A stretch of DNA of 7,832 nucleotides from CBFGRU01 sp965651255 (GTDB taxonomy: Bacteria; Planctomycetota; Phycisphaerae; Phycisphaerales; SM1A02), in the NCBI GenBank assembly GCA_965651255.1, contig CBFGRU010000149.1, forward strand, positions 1 to 7,832, written 5' to 3'. The notes below the pieces were generated by a model, which was given only the letters and a program-made list of their open reading frames with translations, did not search any database and had not been told where the DNA came from. The position numbers and the translations under genes were made by a program. Shown piece by piece: positions 1 to 5,599 of this stretch (position 1 is its first letter; each line of letters begins with the position of its first letter).

Positions 1-1557
1 GTCCTCCTGAGCGGCTCGGACGCAACCGCGCTCGTATCAGCAAGTGACATTTACCGCGTCACGATGAAACAAGAACTGCACGAGGCGCCCGTTTCAGGTC
101 GCCTCGTGCTTTTCTTGATCGATGATGGTGAGGAGTCATTGCGTCAACGGACTCCACTTGGTGCACCGTTCTATGAATCACCTCAGCCGATTGCGTCGAT
201 CGCCGTCGAGTCGTGGAGCCCGGGTGAGGTGATTGAGATCCCCGGGACGATTCCTGCGTTCACTGGAAAGCGGCTTGGGACGTTGAATGACCTCAATGGC
301 GCATACCGGGTGCAGGTTGTGCTTGATGCGGATGATACGGTGCGGTCGATGATTGAAGCAGCCGGGAATCGAATGAGTGCCGTGCAGCGGATCGAAGTAG
401 AGAGTGGCGCCGCTGATATCGTCGAGCTGGAGCTGATCAGTGAAGTTCGCATACCGACGGAGCAGTCTCCTCAAGAGTTGGACAACCTTCGCTGGGTAAA
501 ACTTCGGAGCGATCTTCTCAGTGATCATTATGGGCGGGATGTGTTTCTCCGTGCGGGAGTTGCGCTCCCAAACGGGTATGACTCCGCTGAACATGCGAAG
601 AAACGATGGCCGGTGGTGTTCATCACCCCCGGATTCGGCGGACGCCATTTCGATGCGGTAAACTACGCTTCCATGTTGAAGTTTTCGTTGCCGGAGTTTG
701 CGCCGCAGGCAATTTTCATCATGCTTGACCCCGATGCTCCATTGGGACATCACGGATTCGTTGATTCGCCCAACAATGGACCGCGCGGCACTTCGCTGGT
801 TAAAGAATTGATACCCTATCTCAAGTCAGCGTTTCGCATCACGGAACACCGCGAAGGCCGCCTGTTGTATGGCCATTCATCCGGGGCATGGACATCACTG
901 TGGCTGCAATTGAACTGGCCGGACGAGTTCGGCGGGTGCTGGGTCAGCGCTCCGGACCCGATTGACTTTCGCCACTTTCAATTGACCGACCTGTATCGCG
1001 ACCGAAACTTGTTCCACAATGCAGATGGCGAAGCAACGGCCAGCCACCGCGCGGTGGGGTATTTCAATGAATCGACCGTGACGATGACAGTTCAGCAGGA
1101 AGTGGCAATGGAGTATGCCATCGATCCGACAGGCCGATCGGGTGAGCAGTGGGATGCGTGGGAGGCGATGTTCAGTCCGCGAGATATGGAAACCGGACTG
1201 CCAAGACCGATGTTTGATTCGTTGACCGGCGAGATACATCGTGATGTTGTTCTTGACCATTGGAGACAGTTCGACATCACTCGCATGGTGATCGAGGATT
1301 GGCCGAGATTCGGCGATATTGTTCGTCGGCGTGTTCGCATTGCCTGCGGTTTGCAGGATTCGTTCTATCTGAACGAAGCCGTCCTGAGTTTTCAGCGGGA
1401 AGTCGAAGCGATGCTTGAAGCGGAAGGCACCGATTGGGATGGCGGATGGGTCTGGTTGGTGAACAACGCCACCCACAACAACATTGTTGAGATGTCAACC
1501 CACCGAATACACTCGGAGATGATCCAGCATCTCCAGACGCACGGGCTGAGTGATTGA
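1..1557 (+). CDS. Putative alpha/beta-hydrolase esterase (PF00756-like), 5' end outside the window
   Basis: This is probably a serine esterase, exported if a signal peptide lies in the missing part; its substrate is unknown. The first in-frame ATG is at 64, but the frame has no stop back to base 1. The residues before that ATG (ending DIYRVTM) read as a beta strand running into the domain, so I treat the gene as truncated by the window edge. Numbering from the ATG at 64, residues 1-130 are beta-rich, like the Ig-like N-terminal domain of enterochelin-esterase relatives. The catalytic domain follows from about residue 150. The nucleophile elbow GHSSG puts the serine at residue 272. Asp432 (GLQDSF) and His471 (NATHNN) are plausible triad partners, assigned only by order and spacing. 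A long insert, about residues 300-415, lies between the elbow and the Asp and may form a lid. The next gene starts 45 nt downstream. Fold assignment is fairly sure; substrate is not. Confidence 0.85.
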   Translation, partial: VLLSGSDATALVSASDIYRVTMKQELHEAPVSGRLVLFLIDDGEESLRQRTPLGAPFYESPQPIASIAVESWSPGEVIEIPGTIPAFTGKRLGTLNDLNGAYRVQVVLDADDTVRSMIEAAGNRMSAVQRIEVESGAADIVELELISEVRIPTEQSPQELDNLRWVKLRSDLLSDHYGRDVFLRAGVALPNGYDSAEHAKKRWPVVFITPGFGGRHFDAVNYASMLKFSLPEFAPQAIFIMLDPDAPLGHHGFVDSPNNGPRGTSLVKELIPYLKSAFRITEHREGRLLYGHSSGAWTSLWLQLNWPDEFGGCWVSAPDPIDFRHFQLTDLYRDRNLFHNADGEATASHRAVGYFNESTVTMTVQQEVAMEYAIDPTGRSGEQWDAWEAMFSPRDMETGLPRPMFDSLTGEIHRDVVLDHWRQFDITRMVIEDWPRFGDIVRRRVRIACGLQDSFYLNEAVLSFQREVEAMLEAEGTDWDGGWVWLVNNATHNNIVEMSTHRIHSEMIQHLQTHGLSD

Positions 1558-1589
1558 CTCCGCACCATTGTGTCCTGGCGTCAAAGCGC

Positions 1590-1595
1590 GGAAGG
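1590..1595 (+). promoter_or_regulatory. Ribosome-binding site that sets the DinB start
   Basis: GGAAGG lies 7 nt before the ATG at 1603. A GTG at 1570 would add 11 residues upstream, but those residues do not look like the DinB family N-terminus and the GTG lacks a comparable site. The ATG at 1603 is therefore preferred. Confidence 0.7.
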
Positions 1596-1602
1596 TGAAG
1601 CG

Positions 1603-2106
1603 ATGGCAGTTTTGAGCGATCCTGTTGACATTCTGTTGACTCACGACCGTTGGGCGACACGGCATCTCATTGAAGCGAGTGCGGGTCTCAACGAAGAACA
1701 GTTCCATCGGCGTTTCGAGATCGGTTGCGGTTCGCTGCACGATACACTGGTGCATGTTCTCGGAGCGATGCGCCGCTGGACTGATGTTCTCACCGGTCAG
1801 GATGATCGGCCGCGCATGGAAGCGGGTTCATACGCACTCGCGGAACTCCTCCAATTGCTCGATGAATTGGCCGACGGGTTCGTCGAGGCCGCACGGGCGC
1901 GACCATTCGATGAAGTCGTTACCGCCGAACGCAATGGGCAACGGTACTCATTCGTTCGTGGCGCCATCGTGACGCACGTGGTCACCCATTCCATGCACCA
2001 CCGCGCGCAGTGTTTAAACATGTTGCGACATGTTGGCGTGGAATCGTTGCCGCCCAACAGTGTACTGCAGTGGACTTTGGCGGAGAATGCACCGGCATCT
2101 GCGTAG
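1603..2106 (+). CDS. DinB-like four-helix metalloprotein
   Basis: This 167-residue protein has the normal length and pattern of the DinB/YfiT-like superfamily, putative metal-dependent proteins built on a four-helix bundle. Some members are thiol transferases; the role of most bacterial members is unknown, and DinB here does not mean DNA polymerase IV. Residues 5-25 (PVDILLTHDRWATRHL) form the typical first helix. His51 (in LVHVLGAMRRW) and the pair His129 and His133 (in THSMHHRAQ) fit the three-histidine metal site of the family. The family motif after the last histidines, usually HRGQ, reads HRAQ here. The gene follows the esterase by 45 nt on the same strand and could be cotranscribed with it. 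The partner thiol or substrate cannot be read from the sequence. Confidence 0.85.
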   Translation: MAVLSDPVDILLTHDRWATRHLIEASAGLNEEQFHRRFEIGCGSLHDTLVHVLGAMRRWTDVLTGQDDRPRMEAGSYALAELLQLLDELADGFVEAARARPFDEVVTAERNGQRYSFVRGAIVTHVVTHSMHHRAQCLNMLRHVGVESLPPNSVLQWTLAENAPASA

Positions 2107-2207
2107 TCGGAGTCAAGCCATGGTGGGGCGGTGTGGCCAATGTCCGTTTGCAGAGTGGCCCGCTGTATCCTGAATTCGATCGCGAATCTGTTCCGGGTGA
2201 ACATCGA

Positions 2208-2248
2208 ACTCAACCGCATGCACCGCTCATCGGGGATCCCGGTTGAGT
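2208..2248. repeat. 9-bp inverted repeat downstream of the DinB-like gene
   Basis: ACTCAACCG at 2208-2216 is exactly complementary to CGGTTGAGT at 2240-2248. A smaller CCG/CGG pair (2223-2225 with 2231-2233) sits within the 23-nt loop. Its position, about 100 nt after the DinB-like stop codon, suits a transcription end signal, but no T-run follows, so it is not a standard intrinsic terminator. The right arm overlaps GAGTGTC (2245-2251), which can instead pair with GACACTC (2294-2300). Confidence 0.4.
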
Positions 2249-2305
2249 GTCGTGAGCAGATTGAACTCCCGTTTGCGCAGGATTGAGCCAACGGACACTC
2301 TGACG

Positions 2306-2314
2306 TGATATACT
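2306..2314 (+). promoter_or_regulatory. Likely extended -10 promoter of thiC
   Basis: TGATATACT contains the extended -10 form TGn followed by TATACT. A start site six or seven bases downstream would be at about 2320-2321, which is the 5' base of the riboswitch P1 helix. The nearest -35-like element, TTGAGC at 2283-2288, lies 20 nt upstream of the -10. That is too far for a good sigma-70 promoter, so the extended -10 would have to carry the activity. Confidence 0.55.
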
Positions 2315-2319
2315 CCCAT

Positions 2320-2409
2320 GTTCGCTCGGGGCGCGATGGGCAGATGTGTCGTCGCTGAGATGCACCCGTGGAACCTGATCCGGTTTGCACCGGCGGAGGG
2401 AACGCGAAC
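2320..2409 (+). promoter_or_regulatory. TPP riboswitch (THI element) aptamer
   Basis: This leader RNA should bind thiamin pyrophosphate and reduce thiC expression. All main parts are visible. P1 is GTTCGC (2320-2325) with GCGAAC (2404-2409), a perfect 6-bp helix. P2 is GGG (2328-2330) with CCC (2365-2367). P3 is GCGCGA (2331-2336) with TCG and CGC (2349-2351, 2353-2355), with one bulged T. The conserved pyrimidine-sensing sequence CTGAGA is at 2355-2360, and the pyrophosphate-side motif GAACCTGATC is at 2371-2380. P5 is CCGGT (2380-2384) with ACCGG (2389-2393), followed by GGAGGGAA, which matches the usual GTAGGGAA. Its position directly upstream of thiC, a standard TPP-regulated gene, supports the call. 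Confidence 0.96.
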
Positions 2410-2443
2410 GGTGATTGGATGCAACAGTAGTCGAGCAGCGAAG

Positions 2444-2473
2444 GGCGGCGATCGAAACACCAGCGATGCCGCC
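2444..2473 (+). other. Strong hairpin in the thiC leader
   Basis: GGCGGC (2444-2449) pairs with GCCGCC (2468-2473) and ATCG (2451-2454) pairs with CGAT (2464-2467). G2450 is bulged and the loop is 9 nt. The hairpin ends just before the segment that can pair with either 2411-2418 or the ribosome-binding region, so it could bring 2411-2418 close to that segment. No T-run follows. Confidence 0.55.
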
Positions 2474-2506
2474 TCCAAATCACTTGGCGACCTCATTCCG
2501 GCTCAC

Positions 2507-2534
2507 CGGTCCTCGTGGCCTTCTCGCAGGACCG
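2507..2534 (+). other. Second hairpin in the thiC leader
   Basis: CGGTCCT (2507-2513) is exactly complementary to AGGACCG (2528-2534), with a 14-nt loop. Two further pairs are possible (C2504-A2505 with T2535-G2536) if C2506 is bulged. The next bases are TGCTGCGCG, not T-rich, so this is not an intrinsic terminator. It would lie within the helix formed if 2490-2495 pairs with 2576-2581. Confidence 0.45.
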
Positions 2535-2576
2535 TGCTGCGCGAAGCCCCGTTTCCCGTGACTTGTCTCCTTGATT

Positions 2577-2580
2577 GAGG
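2577..2580 (+). promoter_or_regulatory. Ribosome-binding site of thiC
   Basis: GAGG ends 10 nt before the ATG at 2591. A TTG at 2582 could extend the protein by three residues but lies only one base after GAGG, too close to be used. The ATG is therefore chosen as the start. This site is also the target of the possible leader pairings at 2472-2482 and 2490-2495. Confidence 0.65.
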
Positions 2581-2590
2581 TTTGCCAGAA

Positions 2591-4525
2591 ATGATTCAGC
2601 CCGCTCGGACGTCTCCTCACGCAACGCAGGTCTTACAAACCGAGTTGCCCTTGCACGGAGCCGCCAATCCTTCCACGCGAAAGGAAGGCACCAGTCCCGG
2701 ATCCTTCGCCCTGGCGGCGGACCTTGGCGGCCCCTTGATGTTCGCCAGTCCGGATACACCCGGCATGCCGGCACCATCTTCGAAAACCGCCTGGGATTAT
2801 CTGCCGGAAGGATGGCGCGTCGACATCATCGATGCTGATGAAGCGGAAGAGTATGCCGAAGTCGCGTCGTCTCCCTGTGCGATGAGTTCCTGCGTGTTCA
2901 CTGATTCTCAAGGGGTCACGCGTCGGGTTACACCCGAGCCGGGGTTTACCCCGATCACCCAACTCGAACACGCGCGGCTGGGGCATGTGACCCCGCAGAT
3001 GCATCGTGTCGCTGAGCGCGAGCCCCACCTGACACCAGAACTGGTTCGCGATGAGGTGGCGGCCGGACGCTTGATCATCCCAGCAAACATTCACCACCTT
3101 CAATACAAGCTTGATCCGATGTGCATCGGCCGCGCATCGAAGACCAAGGTCAATGCCAACATGGGGGCATCTCCGGTTTCATCATCAACCGATGAAGAGG
3201 TCGAGAAACTGCAATGGGCTGAGCGGTGGGGGGCTGACACCGTCATGGATCTCTCGACCGGCGGTGATCTCGATGCCTGCCGCGAGGCGATCATTCAAAA
3301 CTCCACCGTACCGATCGGAACCGTCCCCATCTATTCAATGATCATCGGACGCAAGCTGGAGGATCTCGACCGCGACACCGTGCTCGCGACGATCGAGCAT
3401 CAAGCCCGGCAGGGCGTGGACTACATGACGATTCATGCTGGAGTGCGACGCGGGCATTTGAAGTTTGTCAAGGATCGGCTGATCGGCATCGTCTCGCGCG
3501 GCGGATCACTTCTGGCGAAGTGGATGTTGGTGCATAACCGCGAGAACCTGATGTACGAATTGTGGGATGACATCTGCGCGATTCTGCGGAGGCATGATGT
3601 CTCGTTCTCGATCGGTGACGGTTTGCGCCCCGGCGGGCTCGCGGATGCGACCGATCGCGCCCAACTGGCTGAGCTCGAAACACTGGGTGAGCTCACCGAA
3701 CGGGCCTGGCGTCATGGCGTGCAGGTGATGATCGAAGGGCCCGGTCACGTGCCGCTCGATCAGATTGAATACAACATGAAACTCCAGCGCACGCTTTGTC
3801 ACGGCGCTCCGTTCTATGTGCTCGGCCCGCTGGTGACAGATATCTTCCCCGGCTACGACCACATCACCTCCGCGATTGGCGCGACGAATGCGGCATACCA
3901 CGGCGCGGCGATGCTGTGCTACGTCACACCGAAGGAGCACCTGGGCCTGCCGAAGAAAGATGATGTGAAGCAGGGCTGCATCGCGTACAAGATTGCCGCT
4001 CATGCCGCTGATATCGCACTCGGCATCCCCGGAACGCGCGATCGCGATGATGAACTTACGAAGGCCCGCGCGGCACTGAACTGGGAGAAGCATTTCGAGC
4101 TTTCGTTCGATCCTGATACCGCCCGTGCCTACCACGATGAAGACCTTGATGTTGATACCGATTTCTGCGCCATGTGCGGTCACGACTGGTGCAGCGTGCG
4201 CATCTCCAAGGAGATTCAGGAGTTCGCCAGCGGAAAAGATGATGCATTCCAACGCGGAGTCCCGGTGCGCAGCGCGGCTCTGACGGAAGAACAGCAGCGA
4301 ATCCTCGAACAGCGCGGCTACCTCAAGCCGGATGAGATTCACAAACTCGCCTCAAAAACGAAGAAGGCCGTAGCCCGGTCGAGCGACCAACCCGACGAGG
4401 CCAAACCTTCCTGTCATTCTGATTTCGTCGATGAAGGTGATGCGAAGAAGATTCAGCATGAGAAGCTGGTGCAACTGAACACCGCGCCAGCACACAATCT
4501 GCCCTCGCATGATTCGGTCCTATGA
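2591..4525 (+). CDS. thiC: Phosphomethylpyrimidine synthase ThiC
   Basis: ThiC is a cytosolic radical-SAM enzyme that rearranges aminoimidazole ribotide (AIR) into HMP-phosphate, the pyrimidine half of thiamin. The protein has 644 residues. Signature stretches include residues 187-224 (VNANMGASPVSSS through GADTVMDLSTG), PIGTVPIY (241-248), SIGDGLRPG (340-348), IEGPGHVPLD (381-390) and GYDHITSAIGATN (421-433). The C-terminal CX2CX4C motif (Cys526, Cys529, Cys534) holds the 4Fe-4S cluster. His386 and His450 probably bind the second metal; I infer this from their motifs and 64-residue spacing. The N-terminal 65 residues are variable and low in complexity. About 68 residues after 576 form a charged tail rich in Lys, Glu and Asp, not needed for the known fold. 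The TPP riboswitch just upstream should repress the gene when thiamin is sufficient. The stop codon is 23 nt before the next start. Confidence 0.98.
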   Translation: MIQPARTSPHATQVLQTELPLHGAANPSTRKEGTSPGSFALAADLGGPLMFASPDTPGMPAPSSKTAWDYLPEGWRVDIIDADEAEEYAEVASSPCAMSSCVFTDSQGVTRRVTPEPGFTPITQLEHARLGHVTPQMHRVAEREPHLTPELVRDEVAAGRLIIPANIHHLQYKLDPMCIGRASKTKVNANMGASPVSSSTDEEVEKLQWAERWGADTVMDLSTGGDLDACREAIIQNSTVPIGTVPIYSMIIGRKLEDLDRDTVLATIEHQARQGVDYMTIHAGVRRGHLKFVKDRLIGIVSRGGSLLAKWMLVHNRENLMYELWDDICAILRRHDVSFSIGDGLRPGGLADATDRAQLAELETLGELTERAWRHGVQVMIEGPGHVPLDQIEYNMKLQRTLCHGAPFYVLGPLVTDIFPGYDHITSAIGATNAAYHGAAMLCYVTPKEHLGLPKKDDVKQGCIAYKIAAHAADIALGIPGTRDRDDELTKARAALNWEKHFELSFDPDTARAYHDEDLDVDTDFCAMCGHDWCSVRISKEIQEFASGKDDAFQRGVPVRSAALTEEQQRILEQRGYLKPDEIHKLASKTKKAVARSSDQPDEAKPSCHSDFVDEGDAKKIQHEKLVQLNTAPAHNLPSHDSVL

Positions 4526-4535
4526 TGATCTCAAC

Positions 4536-4541
4536 AAGGAG
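4536..4541 (+). promoter_or_regulatory. Ribosome-binding site of the small lipoprotein gene
   Basis: AAGGAG lies 7 nt before the ATG at 4549. Two earlier in-frame ATGs at 4522 and 4525 touch the thiC stop codon and have no such site. This decides the start and also gives the protein a well-shaped signal peptide. Confidence 0.75.
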
Positions 4542-4548
4542 CCCCGGG

Positions 4549-4923
4549 ATGAAGTGTCACCGAATGACGGGTCGATCATGGATGCATTTGCTCGCGATGG
4601 TCTTTCTGACGGTCGGCTTGACCGGTTGCGCCGACACCTACCGCATGAGCTTCGAGATGCCGGCTCACAGTGTGGCGACCGTGCGCGGATACGGTGATGC
4701 GCCCTTTCTCCGAGTGGAAAACAACGGACCCGGCGAGATCACCATTACCGACCCCCGGGAAGAGCCGGGCACACTGACTCTCGGTACCCGCGGTCGCTCG
4801 GTGCAGGACAATGAGACGGTCCGGATCGAGTCGGGCGATGAACCCGCACAAGTCGAAATCATTCTCGAGCGAGCAACCGGCATGGCGCTCGACGGACCGC
4901 TTCCGAAACGGGATGTGCATTGA
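4549..4923 (+). CDS. Small lipoprotein of unknown function
   Basis: I do not recognise this 124-residue protein. It starts with a lipoprotein signal: basic residues (His4, Arg5, Arg9), a hydrophobic core (about residues 12-23) and the lipobox LTGC, with Cys27 as the predicted lipidated residue. Residue 28 is alanine, not aspartate, which in well-studied proteobacteria favours the outer membrane. The mature part, about 98 residues, looks beta-rich (for example FLRVENNGPGEITI at 53-66 and AQVEIILERA at 100-109), is acidic overall and has no cysteine beyond the lipidated one. No catalytic motif is visible. It follows thiC by 23 nt and precedes the next start by 3 nt, so it is probably cotranscribed with both. 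A link to thiamin, such as uptake or envelope function, would be speculation. Confidence 0.8.
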   Translation: MKCHRMTGRSWMHLLAMVFLTVGLTGCADTYRMSFEMPAHSVATVRGYGDAPFLRVENNGPGEITITDPREEPGTLTLGTRGRSVQDNETVRIESGDEPAQVEIILERATGMALDGPLPKRDVH

Positions 4924-4926
4924 ATC

Positions 4927-5568
4927 ATGTCGCTCGCGCAGCCGGAGTCTATTCTCCTCGGATACGTCTCGAAACGAATCGAGTTGCGCCCCACATGGCT
5001 TGATGTGCCGACTGTGCATCGCATCTGCAGTGCGAGCGGGTGTGTTTCGTCGGCCGCCATCGACTACGACACGATGTTCCCGAACACCGGGAGCTGTTAC
5101 GACTCGCCAGCCCTGGCTCGAGAGGCGCAGTCGTTGGAGTGTGATTCGTTTGAAGGCTGGGTAGTGCATGCGCATCGCCTCTTTCTCGCCATGATCGATG
5201 AAGATCGCGAGCCGTCGACAATTCGCGCGGACCGCTTACTGGGCCCTGATCATGGCTTGGACTCGGTCGAACCGCTGAACTCGTCGTTTCGTTCGCTCGG
5301 ATTCGATGTGGCGCAAATGGAGCCGCACCAGTCTGCGAAGGGCGGTTTCGCCCCGTGCATGCCCGCGATCGGCTGTTCGCCGCTCTCCTGCAATCACCGC
5401 GCGAAGGACTTCGATGTGAACGAGCATTGCCTCTTGCGATCCTGGAACGAGGCGTTGAGGGCCGGCCGGGACTTCGCCAACGGCGGAGGTGAGCCGCCGC
5501 CGTACGTCATCATCGAGGTGTTCGAGCAGGTGGGCGATGCCGCCGCTGGGGCGGTTTCGTGCGAATAA
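4927..5568 (+). CDS. Cysteine-rich protein of unknown function
   Basis: I do not recognise a named family in this 213-residue protein. It has no signal peptide or membrane segment, so it is probably cytosolic. It contains nine cysteines (34, 39, 57, 72, 144, 150, 155, 168 and 212). Two groups stand out: CSASGC at 34-39 and CX5CX4C at 144-155 (in PAIGCSPLSCN). The N-terminal start (GYVSKRIELRPTWLD at 12-26) and the C-terminal third (DVNEHCLL at 163-170, then a helix and PPYVIIEVFE at 191-200) look like conserved ends, while the middle is poorly structured. The ATG comes 3 nt after the lipoprotein stop without a strong ribosome-binding site, which suggests translational coupling. Codon use resembles its neighbours. 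It is a real gene by position and composition, but its function is open; metal binding is possible and not shown. Confidence 0.7.
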   Translation: MSLAQPESILLGYVSKRIELRPTWLDVPTVHRICSASGCVSSAAIDYDTMFPNTGSCYDSPALAREAQSLECDSFEGWVVHAHRLFLAMIDEDREPSTIRADRLLGPDHGLDSVEPLNSSFRSLGFDVAQMEPHQSAKGGFAPCMPAIGCSPLSCNHRAKDFDVNEHCLLRSWNEALRAGRDFANGGGEPPPYVIIEVFEQVGDAAAGAVSCE

Positions 5569-5599
5569 TCCGGCAACCTCGTGCATTGGTGCCACCGTC

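Larger units (their letters stand above)
2107..2319. other. Gene-free spacer between the DinB-like gene and the thiC leader
   Basis: I see no convincing gene here. The stretch contains several short inverted repeats (2174-2178 with 2183-2187; 2208-2216 with 2240-2248; 2245-2251 with 2294-2300; 2141-2148 with 2290-2297) and, at its right end, the likely thiC promoter. It probably serves to end transcription from the upstream genes and start that of thiC, but no hairpin here is followed by a run of T. Confidence 0.5.
2410..2590 (+). promoter_or_regulatory. thiC leader downstream of the aptamer (probable expression platform)
   Basis: About 180 nt separate the aptamer from the start codon. No hairpin with a T-run is present, so control of translation (or Rho-dependent termination) is more likely than intrinsic termination. 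GTGATTGG (2411-2418), right after P1, can pair with CCAAATCAC (2475-2483) with one bulged A. The overlapping segment CCTCCAAATCA (2472-2482) can instead pair with TGATTGAGG (2572-2580), which contains the ribosome-binding site, with a 2-nt bulge. Separately, ACCTCA (2490-2495) is complementary to TGAGGT (2576-2581). These pairings were found by eye; no folding energies were calculated. Confidence 0.5.

Noticed and set aside
2507..2545. The hairpin at 2507-2534 as an intrinsic terminator of the riboswitch
   Set aside because: The following bases are GC-rich and contain no T-run.
2318..2578. An 86-codon open frame covering the riboswitch and thiC leader
   Set aside because: It overlaps a well-supported TPP aptamer, has no ribosome-binding site, and its product looks like random sequence.
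3506..4342. A 278-codon open frame on the minus strand opposite thiC
   Set aside because: It lies wholly within thiC, which is certain from motifs. It shows no recognisable domain and is a codon-bias shadow.
4522..4548. Start of the small lipoprotein at an ATG overlapping the thiC stop codon
   Set aside because: The overlap looks like a coupling signal, but AAGGAG is correctly spaced only for the ATG at 4549, which also gives a normal signal peptide length.
5540..5557. CCGCC/GGCGG hairpin followed by TTT near the end of the cysteine-rich gene, as a terminator
   Set aside because: Only five pairs and three T bases, and it lies inside the coding region 9 nt before the stop codon. Too weak to call.
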